A stretch of 64,000 nucleotides of DNA from Symbiodinium natans (lineage: Eukaryota; Sar; Dinophyceae; Suessiales; Symbiodiniaceae): the NCBI GenBank assembly GCA_905221605.1, contig CAJNDS010000419.1, forward strand, positions 1-64,000, given 5' to 3'. Every line of letters begins with the position of its first letter. Position 1 is the first letter of the stretch. Positions 40,653 to 50,792 of this stretch are shown piece by piece. The translations under genes and the position numbers were made by a program. The notes below the pieces were generated by a model, which was not told where the DNA came from, ran no database searches, and saw only the letters and a list, made by a program, of their open reading frames with translations.

Positions 40653-40780
40653 CTATAGGATCCCTTTTTGGGCTTAGGGTTTAGGGCTTACGTAGGGTTG
40701 AGGGTTTAGGGTTTAGAGGGTAGAGGCTTTAGGGTTTAGGGTTTATAGGGGTAAGGGTTTAGGGTCTAGGGGTTAGGCGC

Positions 40781-40826
40781 CTGTGTCCCGCAACGGCGAT
40801 GGGCCTTCTTGAGCTCTTCCTCGAAC
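40781..40826 (-). CDS. Micro-exon with GC donor
   Basis: Between CGCCAG and ACACAG/GCGCC; encodes FEEELKKAHRRCGTQ. Confidence 0.4.
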
Positions 40827-41126
40827 CTGGCGCAGGAAAATGCACAACTGTCTTCGGGTTGAGGGTTGAGGTGTTAGGGGGCTGGTTTAAGTTAAAAAAA
40901 AACTTTGGGATTTGGCGTGAAGAGGGGTCAAGGACTTTGTACAGGGCGTGTCTAAGCTGGCGACAAACTCCAAACGATCAGCCAAAAACAGGTCTTGGAG
41001 CATCAAATACTCAGAAACAACGCAGCAGTGAAGGGGGCTGATAATCTTGGGGTCCACACTTGCTCTCCTACCCCCCCCCCCAACAAAAAAAAAAAAAAAA
41101 ACAACTCAGACAAACCGCAAACCCAC

Positions 41127-41250
41127 AAAGAAAGCTTGCCCTTTGGAGCCCCCCCAAATCGGGCCTGGTCTCGCTCATCGCGGAAGCCCACCAGCCAAGC
41201 CCAACGGTGCCTGGCACAGCGGCCACCAGGCGCCAGCCCCCGATCCTCGG
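41127..41250 (-). CDS. Internal exon, Arg-rich
   Basis: After TCGCAG: EDRGLAPGGRCARHRWAWLV, GFRDERDQARFGGAPKGKLS; donor CTTTCTTT/GTGGGT. A plus frame also overlaps. Confidence 0.45.
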
Positions 41251-41344
41251 CTGCGATAAGCGAGTCTAGGGTTTACAGGTTTTAGGGTGGGGATTCTTCC
41301 CTGTTATTTTTTTTTTCTTGGGGGAGGGGGGGGGGGGGGGTGGG

Positions 41345-41489
41345 TCCCGTTTGGAGCATTCTATGAAGCAAGGACTGGACATAAGTTTGTCTTGCCAAGC
41401 TTGCTGAATGTCTCCGAGCAGCTCGTAGACAGAAACCACGGCGCCGACCTGATGGCGCAAAGCCACAGCGGCAACGACACCACACCACC
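41345..41489 (-). CDS. Internal or terminal exon
   Basis: After GCTTAG: WCGVVAAVALRHQVGAVVSV, YELLGDIQQAWQDKLMSSPC, FIECSKRD; 3' edge enters a poly-C run. Confidence 0.5.
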
Positions 41490-41589
41490 CTAAGCGCACC
41501 TCTTCACGGCCTTATGAACCACAAGGCCCCCGCACCAGCCACTGCAGCAACCGGAAGTCTCTGTAGCCTGTGGCCTAATTCCGAACACC

Positions 41590-41739
41590 CTAAAAAGGAA
41601 GCCAAAGCCTCAACACCCCCCCAAAATATCCTGAATGCTTGAGGCTGCTAAGCCTGCTAAGCCAACTCGGCCCAGCTGCAGCCATGGCCCCGGGCCCCGC
41701 CAGTCGCAGGGCAGGCGCTGCTGCCGCCAGGCGAGGCGC
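41590..41739 (-). CDS. 49-codon terminal exon
   Basis: After CTCAG: APRLAAAAPALRLAGPGAMA, AAGPSWLSRLSSLKHSGYFG, GVLRLWLPF and TAG. Confidence 0.5.
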   Translation of the reverse strand, partial: APRLAAAAPALRLAGPGAMAAAGPSWLSRLSSLKHSGYFGGVLRLWLPF

Positions 41740-41899
41740 CTGAGCCAACCCGAAAACTGAAACCTTATTCGCCCTACTACATGAAAAGCCTACTAGACCT
41801 AGAGCCCCCCCAAAGCTCCTGAAGTCCCTAAACCTTAAACCCCAAAAGCTTGAACCCTATACCTTACCCAAAAGAACACTCATTCTATCCCCCCCCCAT

Positions 41900-42047
41900 C
41901 GAAATCAAAGTCATGCCGAAACCCCAGTCGCCAAAGCCGGGGCGAAGCCCTAAAGCCAAAGCCTACACTGCTTGGGCGGGGCGCCAGCGCAGCGCCCCTG
42001 AGCGCCATGCCAAATCCGACCAAATACTCCCCCCACGTGCCGGGCGC
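41900..42047 (-). CDS. Probable exon
   Basis: After TTCAG: APGTWGEYLVGFGMALRGAA, LAPRPSSVGFGFRASPRLWR, LGFRHDFDFDG. A plus frame (41850-42092) overlaps and is Lys/Pro-rich. Confidence 0.4.
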
Positions 42048-42380
42048 CTGAACAAAATCTGCTGGGGGCTCCAGGGCTCCCAGGCAGGATGAAGGCCATA
42101 GGGCTTATAGGGTTGTTGGGCTTATAGGGCTTATGGGGCTTACAGGGTTTGTACGGCTTTTGGGGGGCCTTCGGGCTTGGGTCTTGTAGGGCTTAGGGCC
42201 TAGGCTTGCTTGTTTGAGGAGGTGGGCGTAGGAGAGTGGTCCTGTAAATGTTGAGGGGGGTGAGGCTCAGGCATTCCCAACCTAAAAGCCCCAAAGAGCC
42301 ACCCAAAACCAAGCTGGCAACCTAAATGCGACAACATAGATCTACATTAGAACATAATTTTGCAAAATATAGTCCAAAAT

Positions 42381-42860
42381 CTAAGACAATAGAAAAAAAC
42401 ACATTAAAAAAGGCACCCGACCGAGGCCCCCAAGGGTCTCCCGTCCAGCCTCCTTGGGCGGTTCTTCCTTAGGTGCTTGCTTCCCTTGCTCCTCCTGCAA
42501 ACTTGTGGGGGCGAAGGCAGGTGAACCATGGGTTTTAAAGGGAGGGGCCAGAAGCACCTTCATGTTGTTGCGCTCTTTTTGGTGCCACGACGAGGAGGGG
42601 GGGATTATTAGAGTTCGGGTCTCAATTTTTAGTCGCAGGATGAGATGGCGGATGTCAAGCTGCGATAGGTGGTCTCGTCTGGGAAGTCTCGAGGGTGTAA
42701 GGTCGTTGATGTAGGCCACACCAATGAAGCTATGGTGAAAACGTGACAAAGGGATAGGTTTCCGTGTGTCTGCATGGTGTGCCAACTGTCTGCTCAAGCA
42801 CTCTATTTCACCATCAGAACTACATGTACCCGGTGGGTATTGGAATGATGCTAGATTCAA
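42381..42860 (-). CDS. Hypothetical 159-residue frame
   Basis: Unbroken minus frame; middle reads SRFHHSFIGVAYINDLTPSR and LSQLDIRHLILRLKIETRTL, C-terminus LQEEQGKQAPKEEPPKEAGR. The composition is ordinary protein and less GC-rich than neighbours. No family recognised; could be part of a transposon. Confidence 0.4.
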   Translation of the reverse strand: MNLASFQYPPGTCSSDGEIECLSRQLAHHADTRKPIPLSRFHHSFIGVAYINDLTPSRLPRRDHLSQLDIRHLILRLKIETRTLIIPPSSSWHQKERNNMKVLLAPPFKTHGSPAFAPTSLQEEQGKQAPKEEPPKEAGRETLGGLGRVPFLMCFFLLS

Positions 42861-42878
42861 TACGGGGCTGTCTCTGTG

Positions 42879-43250
42879 TTAGTATCCAGTCGTGAGGGCA
42901 AGGAAACCAAGAGGGGTAGCTGTGGTCATGCAACTCGGTTCCCTAGTAAATGATGACAAGGGAAATGCCAAAATGCCCCCTCCCCCGTAGTGCTCATCGT
43001 GCTCGTTCATTTCCGAAACGCTACCCGCTGTGCTCCGAAACCATGAAGATGCCATTAGCCCGAAATCGAAGTTGCCACAGCAACACCCTGCCTCCTTTTC
43101 TGTGGAGTCCGCTTTTGCCTCCTTCGCTGTTGGCCTCACAGAAAGTCCCAAGTGTCGGAAGCGGCTCCGGTTCCCCGAGCGTCGACGCCATCTACAGTCC
43201 GAGTCCAAACCTTCCCCCCCATCCTCCGCGCCGGAAGTGACAGGGAAGAC
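42879..43250 (-). CDS. Hypothetical terminal exon of about 120 codons
   Basis: The frame from about 43250 to TAA at 42879 reads SDCRWRRRSGNRSRFRHLGL, SVRPTAKEAKADSTEKEAGC, STAGSVSEMNEHDEHYGGGG, ending TATPLGFLALTTGY. Upstream of 43270 the same frame runs into (AT)n microsatellite and is not coding. Confidence 0.45.
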   Translation of the reverse strand, partial: VFPVTSGAEDGGEGLDSDCRWRRRSGNRSRFRHLGLSVRPTAKEAKADSTEKEAGCCCGNFDFGLMASSWFRSTAGSVSEMNEHDEHYGGGGILAFPLSSFTREPSCMTTATPLGFLALTTGY

Positions 43251-45162
43251 AAGCCTTAAACCCCATCTGGGAAAACTGACATGCGTATTAGACTTACACA
43301 CATGCATTGATATAGATAGAGATTTATGTATATATAAATATAATGCGTATATAGAATCTATATATATATATATAATGAAACTAAATATAACATAATAAGT
43401 AATAACCACATAAATAAATAAATATATATATATACACAGATATATACATACGAGTGCATTTGTATTATTATCGAATACACTGCTTTTTGTTCGCACTCAT
43501 GGGGATCCAAGATGCTATGGATATTCTTTGGATCTTGGGATAGAAGTTCCATCGCTTCAGTCGGGCTTCAATCGCACGATCGAATCTTACATCTTCTCAC
43601 ACTGTGCCATTCCCTCAACAATGTAGTGGTGTCCAGTTTTTTGACTTGATTTTGGATCGCAACTGAAAAAGCTGAATTCAGTACTTCAGTATTTTCCCTT
43701 TAATGTAGACATCCAACAGTCGCTAGGAAGCTAAGAGTAGAATACAAGTTCGGCAAAGCACCCGGCAATCAACCAAAAACCGATGTTGAATAACACAGCC
43801 GGCCGTCTTTGCATGTCCAAGTTCACGCGTGTGGAAAAGTTTTAGCTACGCAGCAATGACTTTCTCATGGTCATGTTTCTTAGTCCCGGGCCCATTCTAA
43901 TTCAAGAGGTTCGTTTAGCTTCAAAAGGACCCGGGTTGTGGAACCACGGTTCGCAAAAGTGTTTCTCCGAATTCCGGATCTTGGTTCCTGGCAACCCCAA
44001 CAGTTGTCTCAGTTTGTCTGAAAACGCCTTCCGCATCAACTGAGAATATAAGGCCTGCTTTGCGATGTACATGTACTTTGTGGGTTCACTCAGGCCCTAC
44101 AAGCCCCTTCCTCAACTTCTTTAAGACGGAAATCCAAGGGCAACTTCGAAGCTACGGGTACAGAGCCCGCAGACCTTCGCAAAAACAAGCCGCCGATGAT
44201 TTAAGCTTCAATGACCCGTGGGCATGAAAGCTTGGGCTCTCATCAGTCTTATCCGAGCCATGGAAATTCAGGCTTTGCGTCGAGTGACAAATACCTCTGC
44301 CTCAGAGGTGTCATTTCCAATGTAGGATGGCTTGAAGTTTCCGTTGCGAAAAATCAAGAACCAGAACTTGCAACATGGAATGAACCTGGGAGAGCATGAC
44401 AATTGGGGCCACAGCCATACTTTCTGCAAGCTTAAGCCCAAGTACTTTCTGCAAGCTCCAATATCTGCAAAAGCACAAGGCTTAACCAGTCACATTAGAG
44501 ACGTGAAAGAGCTTTATCTGCCCATAAACTGCTCCTACATTCGATAGATCGGAGCCTTGTACAAGCTTCATTGCAGCACAAATAACTTCCTCAAAAAGTT
44601 CTGGCTTCATGTAGTCCTCGAATCGGAAGTGTGCTCACTAAAGTTAGAAGAAGGGCTTCGGCTTTCTCAATACTCAGCTCTTCTGCAAACAGGGTTCAGC
44701 GAACCCCAAGGCTGGCGGGGGTCTGCCCTGATTCATTCATCATTGCGTAGGGGGCTTAGAAACTGCTCTGCCAGAACAAAAAACCCGACCCCCCACCGCA
44801 ACTCGGAAAGTCGGAAAAGCAGATGTTTGCTCTTCGGAATCTTCCAACTCACTCACAGATTCTCATAATCTGCATAACCTCTCGAAACCATCGGAATTTG
44901 AGGGCTCTGAAGTCGGACCGAAGGCACTTGAAATGCAAGGCGGACATACTGTATAACTTACATGTACCTAGTTCCATACCCATGAGAATCACATGCGCCA
45001 TAAGGGTCCCAGCTAGGAACCTCGGAAGCTATTCCCTACTTTGGAGTAGACCGTGGAAACTAAGTATATACTTTTTAGTCAGAAGTAGCCATAGTAGCAA
45101 CCCAGAACCCAAAAAGGGATGAAGGTATAGTACCCCGAAAAGCCCAATGTTGGGGGGCGCCT
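43251..45162. other. Gene-poor stretch with (TA)n microsatellites
   Basis: 43300-43470 is TA-rich. The remainder has short plus frames (44211-44547, 44557-44868) without splice support. I see no repeat or gene I can defend. Confidence 0.4.
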
Positions 45163-45273
45163 GCGTGAGGCGAAGCTCCTCAGCGCCGGAGCCCGGGCCA
45201 GGCGTCGCAGCGCTGCCGCGGCGGCGGCGGCCGGGCGCCCGGAGGCGCCGGTGGGTGCCAAGGGGGCCAACAT
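45163..45273 (-). CDS. First exon with mitochondrial-type presequence
   Basis: From ATG at 45273: MLAPLAPTGASGRPAAAAAA then ALRRLARAPALRSFASRRR. Arg-rich, no acidic residues, amphipathic: a typical mitochondrial targeting leader. A likely GC donor (CACGCAG/GCGCC) ends it. TTGAG lies 16 bp before the ATG. Confidence 0.45.
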
Positions 45274-45814
45274 GGCAAAGTGCAATTGACTCAAGGAAGC
45301 TCTAATTTGGGTTTCTTTCTTTTGGGTGGGGTTCGTAGGGTTTATAGTGGGGTTTAGAGTTTAGAGTTCTTCTTACTGTGGCAGTTGTTGCTGTGTTTTT
45401 GGGCTTAGCGCCACGCGGTTCCCTTCTGGGGTATTGGATTCAGCTGCTCGTGATGCACGAAGAAAAGTCACATGCAGTCATGCTAGTGTTGCAGGTGCAG
45501 GTTGTTCCGTGATTGGCCTTGTTTGCGGGCTCTCTAGGATTTGCAGGAAGCTTGAGGCGTCAAGTGCACGCCGTGGCCCAACCAAGTAGTGTGCCTTGCC
45601 CGCTTGGTACTAAGCCCTGAACATGGGTGTATCGTGAGACATGAACTTGGCTCAGAACATCTCTGAGCTCTAGACCCCGAAATCCTAAACGCGATATCCC
45701 ACAAAATCCCCCCGTAAAGAGAGAGAGAGAGAGAGAGAAAGAGAATTGGGCTGGGGTTTCAGAAACTCGCACAGCAGCCGAACGGGAAGCCTAGCCTTCT
45801 CTGGCATCCGATGC

Positions 45815-45871
45815 TCAGCCGCGCGCATACTCGGTGCTGGGGATGTAGCCCTGCATCAGCATGTCCTCAGC
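45815..45871 (-). CDS. Short terminal exon
   Basis: After CCCTTAG: AEDMLMQGYIPSTEYARG and TGA. Confidence 0.45.
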   Translation of the reverse strand, partial: AEDMLMQGYIPSTEYARG

Positions 45872-46499
45872 CTAAGGGGGAGCCAGGCTTTGGCCAAGAG
45901 AGGTCTGAAGAGCTGTCTAACGCTACGGGAGCAAGTCCCATCCTGAAAGCCCACATAGCCGGCAATCCTTCAAAAAGTCTCTAGCAAAAAGCCGGGCATG
46001 TGCGGCAGTTGGCACACCAGCTGGAGTAGCACAGACCATCCTCCCCATGGGGTTCAGGGTTTTGGGGGCAGGGCTCAGGGTGTAGGGTCCAAAGTTCTCC
46101 AAGCCCTAAACTTCTCTGAATCCTAGTCCCTAAACCTTTGGGCCCCTAGAGTCGGACGTGCCTTGCGCTCTCATCCTTACTTCTCCATCTTTTTGGGGGA
46201 GTGAGCTTGAATATTCTCGTAGATGCATATACATGCAGATATTCCTCACTTACTCAGCATGTAAGGATACATAGGGATGATGCAGCCCTAAGAGGCGAAA
46301 TGGCGACCTACTGGACGTCATGCTGCAGCTGAACTTCATGTTCGCAGTGCCTTCTGAGAGCCCAGGCAGACACCGAAGCAGCTGCCGAGCTAGGCCTCTC
46401 ACTTTCCACCCTAAAGTTCCCAAAAACTGCAGCTACGTACGAGTAGCTGAGAGCTTGGGATGGTAAGGTTTAGGAGCCAAATCAACGTGGGTTCGAATT

Positions 46500-46701
46500 C
46501 TATTCAAGAGAGGCTCCTCCCGTTTCCCTGGAAGTCAGAATCAGGAGCAGGAGACTGACTTCCATCGAGAACCACAACATAGCAAGCTTGAGATCAGAAA
46601 CCATATCCCACAAGACCCTCCGAAGGATGGCAACCACACTTCGAACTTCAAACTTCTCAAACTGTCTGCAAGAGCGGCCTGGTTGATGCAGGCGTGCGAC
46701 C
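46500..46701 (-). CDS. 67-codon terminal exon with hydrophobic segment
   Basis: After AGCCAG: VARLHQPGRSCRQFEKFEVR, SVVAILRRVLWDMVSDLKLA, MLWFSMEVSLLLLILTS, ending ETGGASLE and TAG. The Leu-rich stretch may be membrane-embedded. Confidence 0.55.
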
Positions 46702-46867
46702 CTGGCTGGCACCCGTGCCTGCCAGGCATGGCAGGCGTTTTAGGGGAGGCAGGGGTTCAGAAACCCCTAAACCCTAAAGCCCTAAACCTTCAAAACCCTA
46801 AACCCTAAACCCTAAACCTTAAACCCTAAACCCTGAACCCTAAACCCCTGAAATGCCCCATGCCCCT

Positions 46868-46956
46868 TCAACCCTCTTGATCCTGAATGCCCGGATCCCT
46901 GGTTGTGGCCTGAGCTCCGGGCTGAAGAGGCCTCTTGCGGAGAAGGCTCAGGATGG
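46868..46956 (-). CDS. Terminal exon
   Basis: After CCTAAG: ILSLLRKRPLQPGAQATTRD then PGIQDQEG and TGA. Confidence 0.45.
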
Positions 46957-46971
46957 CTTAGGATGGCTTAG

Positions 46972-47120
46972 GGTTTAGGGTTTAGGGTTTAGGGTTTAGG
47001 GTTTGGGGTTTGGGGTTTGGGGTTTGGGGTCTGGGGTTTGGGGTTTGGGGTTTGGGGTTTGGGGTTTGGGGTTTGGGGTTTGGGGTTTGGGGCTTGGGGT
47101 TTGGGGTTTGGGGTTTGGGA
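46972..47120 (+). repeat. TTTAGGG array drifting into TTTGGGG
   Basis: Starts as TTTAGGG (46972-47000) and continues as about 17 TTTGGGG units, showing homogenised variant spread. Confidence 0.9.
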
Positions 47121-47121
47121 G

Positions 47122-47208
47122 TTTCCGAAAATAGGGGTTCCGCATTGGGGTCCTTATTATAAGGGAGTTCTACCATTTGGTGGGTCGTTTGGGGTCCCCT
47201 ATTTTCGT
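47122..47208. mobile_element. MITE copy 2
   Basis: Ends TTTCCGAAAATAGGGG and GTCCCCTATTTTCG, core GGGGTCCTTATTAT and CTACCATTTGGTGGG, matching 18353-18436. It sits at the edge of the TTTGGGG array. Confidence 0.6.
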
Positions 47209-47214
47209 TACCCC

Positions 47215-48000
47215 CGAAATGTGTACCCAGGGTTGTTGATTTTGTTTCCGTTCTTGTCTTCCCACTCCCTTCTTGCCCGCTTTCCAAGAGGCCGAGTCAC
47301 TCTCTCCCATCTCCTTCTTGACCCCCTTTCCCCCGAAATTCTCCAAAGCACTCAACAAGAACCTTACACACAAGAAGCGCAAAGATCAAAACAAGCTCTC
47401 CAAGCTGTCTATAAACCATCACTACCAAAGAGCAAGACACAAAAAGAAACACAGCAAACAAGATGTCCAAAGATCCTCAAACTTCAGCGGGTTCGCCTCA
47501 GGGGTTCCCGGGCTCGGGCGTAGCCTCCAAGCGACTGCTTGGTTTGGGTTTACGGTCTAGGCTGTACTTACTTCAAGGATGGCATGCTCAGGATTGCTCA
47601 GGGGTTGGGGATCGTCTTCGCCAACCTCGTGTGCCCTTAAGTTTTAAAAGCGCGATTCAGGGTTTGAGGAAACTTTGATCCAGGCTTCCGGGGACAGAGG
47701 TTTCGGGCCTCTCAACCGAAAATTAAACAATCGCCTCCTTATGCCAGGCGATCATCAACTACACTGGCCTGGCGCACCCTGATGCACCTCGAATGGCACC
47801 TCGAAGACCCCAAAGCTCTGAACCCCCTGAGCTTTCACGCCCCGAAACCGCAAACCCCTACAATCCCCAAATGCCGAAAAACAGCGAAAAGCCCCGCAGA
47901 AAAAAAACAAAAACTAAAGCCAAACCCACCCAAACAGGCACCCCAAGCCCTCCTAAACCCAAAAAGCTCTGATGAAACCTTCCAAAGCCCCTGAAGCACC
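47215..48000. other. Uncertain; possible coding fragments on both strands
   Basis: Minus ENFGGKGVKKEMGESDSASW (near 47340-47250) and plus MSKDPQTSAGSPQGFPGSGV (from 47463) are both open without firm splice sites. 47780-47995 is a Lys/Pro-rich plus frame of low complexity. Confidence 0.3.
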
Positions 48001-48002
48001 TA

Positions 48003-48066
48003 AAGACCCTAAACCCGAACCCTAAACCCTAAACCCTAAACCCTAAACCCTAAACCCTAAACCCTA
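48003..48066 (+). repeat. CCCTAAA array at the 5' edge of the LINE
   Basis: About eight CCCTAAA units ending immediately before the element. Confidence 0.95.
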
Positions 48067-48098
48067 GGCGTATCGGCTTTCAGCCTTCGCTGCAAGAC

Positions 48099-49772
48099 AT
48101 GGTGGGTTTCGCTTTCAGTTTGCACAGTCAATTTTCTGCCAGGCAGGGACCACTTCGCATGATGGTTTCAGCCGCGGCCTTTTTTTCGGGGTTTTGCCTT
48201 GTAGCCTCAAGGGCTACTACGCCACCCCAGTTTCGAGCCATGACGGATGGCACAGGGGCCGCAGAGAGCCTCATGGAGGCCAGGCGCGTTTACAGCGAGC
48301 AGGCCACCTTGGTACAGGGCCCAGCGTACGCCGCCTCACAGCAGTTGTTCTTCGAGCAGCGCAGGGTTGCCAAGCGCGGCCCCCCGACACCGGCCTTTTC
48401 CTCAACGGGGCTGGCCACCCCAACCGGAGACACCTTTGGCCCAACGGCTCCAACCGCCTCAGGGAGTACTCCGCCGGCAAAGCAAGACACTGGTCTTTTC
48501 CAGCCCATGCACTACCAGCAGGAGACGGCCTTTGTAGCCACAGCCCACTCCGCCGGTGTCAACGCAAACAACCCGACAGATATGGCCCTATGGATGAAGG
48601 AAACGATTTCCACCAGGGCGCAAGTCCTGGACACCATCCGGCATTACCACACCGCCGTGATCCGTCCTGAACTCTACAATTTGATCAACCAAGTTGAGGC
48701 AGCATTGGTCTCGCTGGACGATAGACTACTACGCCAATCCAAGGAGTTAGCTTGGATGGCTTCAGAGAACAGAGCCCTCCAAAAGCAAAGTGCTGCACTC
48801 ATGGTCATTTTGACCGGCTGGGATACGAGCATGTCGCCCTCCGAACGGCTCTTCATGGTCAATTGGATGCTCGAGCAGATCACCCACGTCCAGGCCTTCT
48901 TGCAGCAGAGGGGGTGGGCCAACTTCGACGGCGAGTACAAGTACCTCAATGTCCTCTCTGCAGACCCGTCTACTCCGCCGGCAGGGGCACAGAAGTGGAG
49001 CTCGGTAACGCTACTCAGCTTCAAATCCTGGGACCTGAGAAAGGCGTTCATGGAGGCATATGGTGGCACTCAGGGTACCCCACTGTACAAGGATGCGCGC
49101 ACTCCAGTACCCCGCCACCATATCAGGGCTACACCTTCGAGCCCCCAATTCCAACGAAAGTTGGAAATTCCAATCCGAGTACTCCTCCAGGCCCTCAACC
49201 TCAAGGAGGAGACCGAGCCCCGCCAGGTGGTGATCTTGTGGAAGACGCTCACGGTGATGTCGCCCCAAATGGCGCGCGGCTTTGATGAGCAAGCCACCGC
49301 CTGCGCTCGCCTCCACTACTACGCCGAGGGGGAGCAGTTCAAAGGCATCCTCGAGATCACAAAGGTCATCTCCGACTGGCTTGCAACCACTCCGCCCGAT
49401 GAGTTGATGACAGAGGAGGACACGATTTGGTCCTACAGCTGGAACAAGATCGTCTTCGGGGTCCAGCAGGAGATGGATGCAGCAGAGCGCGACCACTTCG
49501 CCAACGCCAAGGCTGCAGCAAAGGGCACGGGCAAGGGGATGCTTGCTGGAAAGGGGTCCCGTCACTGGACGGCCCCGATGATCTACTCCGCCAGCTCGAT
49601 GCCGTACCCGATCGACCTCGAGATCAGACTGGTGTCCCAAGTGGCCTACGTTTGGGATGAGTATTGTGATAAGTTTGGCGAAAACAGCCGCAAATGCGGC
49701 GACTACCGCCAGGCTACTTTTTCCGGAGCCCCGGTTGCGGCTACTCCGCTTCTCACGGCCCCCACGGCCTGA
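48099..49772 (+). CDS. LINE ORF1, gag-like
   Basis: 557 codons. No RNA-recognition motif or CCHC knuckle is obvious. The N-terminal 50 residues are hydrophobic and start choice is open (ATG at 48099 or at 48241, MTDGTGAAESLMEARRVYSE). The middle is helical with a coiled-coil feel (LINQVEAALVSLDDRLLRQS). Near the end YCDKFGENSRKCGDYRQ resembles the F(Y/H)xxFGxxAxxC tail seen in some retrotransposon gag proteins. Identified as ORF1 by position upstream of the enzymatic frames. Confidence 0.55.
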   Translation: MVGFAFSLHSQFSARQGPLRMMVSAAAFFSGFCLVASRATTPPQFRAMTDGTGAAESLMEARRVYSEQATLVQGPAYAASQQLFFEQRRVAKRGPPTPAFSSTGLATPTGDTFGPTAPTASGSTPPAKQDTGLFQPMHYQQETAFVATAHSAGVNANNPTDMALWMKETISTRAQVLDTIRHYHTAVIRPELYNLINQVEAALVSLDDRLLRQSKELAWMASENRALQKQSAALMVILTGWDTSMSPSERLFMVNWMLEQITHVQAFLQQRGWANFDGEYKYLNVLSADPSTPPAGAQKWSSVTLLSFKSWDLRKAFMEAYGGTQGTPLYKDARTPVPRHHIRATPSSPQFQRKLEIPIRVLLQALNLKEETEPRQVVILWKTLTVMSPQMARGFDEQATACARLHYYAEGEQFKGILEITKVISDWLATTPPDELMTEEDTIWSYSWNKIVFGVQQEMDAAERDHFANAKAAAKGTGKGMLAGKGSRHWTAPMIYSASSMPYPIDLEIRLVSQVAYVWDEYCDKFGENSRKCGDYRQATFSGAPVAATPLLTAPTA

Positions 49773-49907
49773 AGGGTTCCGGCTCGAATTCGCGATCTAG
49801 CCAGGGAGGTACGTACCTCTTTTTATCTCCAGGCTACTGCGCCGCTCCCCCACAATTTCAAGGTACTCCTCGAAGGCAACTTCACATTTGAAACTTTCTT
49901 AAAGGAA

Positions 49908-50792
49908 TTGCTTCGAGATGTTTTAAGTCAGGGGTTGAGCAGGCCTTCCACCCACAACCACCCCGCCCCCCATATGATAAGACTTTACCCTTTCAGAGTT
50001 TCCAGGTTTTTGGGTGCCCCGGGTGTTGCACGATCGCGGTCGCACGCTGAGTTTGTAGAGGTCGCCAAACAAACCCTCACAGCTAAAGACCTGCAGTGGG
50101 ATATGAGGGTTGTTCGTAGAAGCCGAAAGAGACCCAATAAACTCCCAACTAATCCTCACCTTCAGGCTTCATGCACCTACATTATCTTCGCCTTCTTATG
50201 CGTCTTTTACTACACCTCAACCACTAGATCCTCTTTCCCCATTGTCCTTATGGATTCTCTGGTAGTTCATTCTACAATATGTTCACTTATCAAGTATGGG
50301 ATAAGCCAGTGGGAGCTTCTGCAACAGCTACTCCGCAACAAATTACAACACATCAAAAACGGGAACACAACAACATTACAGCTAGATCTTCTAATTCCCC
50401 ACAAGTACACTGAGTACCCTCAACCCACTATGGAGTACAGCTTCATTCATCAAGCCAAACTTAGCCGTGATTTTCTCCTTTCCCAACGACCCATTAGCCC
50501 CCCAAAGCTTCCCGAAAATTCCCCTTTCCCTCAACTCACTCCCAGACCCAAAACAAGAACGGGTAGGCGAGTCTCTTTTCGTTTCACAGATGGTCGTAAG
50601 GTAAACTACACCCGAAGACCACTCCGCCATTTTTCGGCCAGCCGGCCCTTCCGCCCACCAACGAATTCACAGAAGGATAGGCCAACACCCTCCACGAGGC
50701 ACGCCGGGACCCGGGCAACCGGGAGACGAAGAGTGTATCACCCCTCCCCCCCCTTCTTCAGTCCACCCTCTAGGTTTGGGTGCCCGCTCTAG
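49908..50792 (+). CDS. LINE second frame, basic, unknown function
   Basis: 294 codons in the same frame register as ORF1 and the RT frame, overlapping the endonuclease frame by 17 nt. The C-terminal half is Pro/Arg-rich (RRVSFRFTDGRKVNYTRRPL). May be part of ORF1 or an N-terminal extension of ORF2 joined by a frameshift. Confidence 0.4.
   Translation: MLRDVLSQGLSRPSTHNHPAPHMIRLYPFRVSRFLGAPGVARSRSHAEFVEVAKQTLTAKDLQWDMRVVRRSRKRPNKLPTNPHLQASCTYIIFAFLCVFYYTSTTRSSFPIVLMDSLVVHSTICSLIKYGISQWELLQQLLRNKLQHIKNGNTTTLQLDLLIPHKYTEYPQPTMEYSFIHQAKLSRDFLLSQRPISPPKLPENSPFPQLTPRPKTRTGRRVSFRFTDGRKVNYTRRPLRHFSASRPFRPPTNSQKDRPTPSTRHAGTRATGRRRVYHPSPPFFSPPSRFGCPL

Noticed and set aside
42381-42860. Reverse transcriptase-like frame
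   Set aside because: First impression was a retroelement fragment, but no RT, integrase or RNase H motif is visible, so it is left as hypothetical.
46982-47287. Pro/Lys/Thr-repeat frame and its Gly/Phe counterpart
   Set aside because: Translation of TTTGGGG units.
48194-49660. Frames of 60-209 codons overlapping the gag-like ORF on both strands
   Set aside because: Shadows of the 557-codon ORF1, which is longer and collinear with the rest of the LINE.
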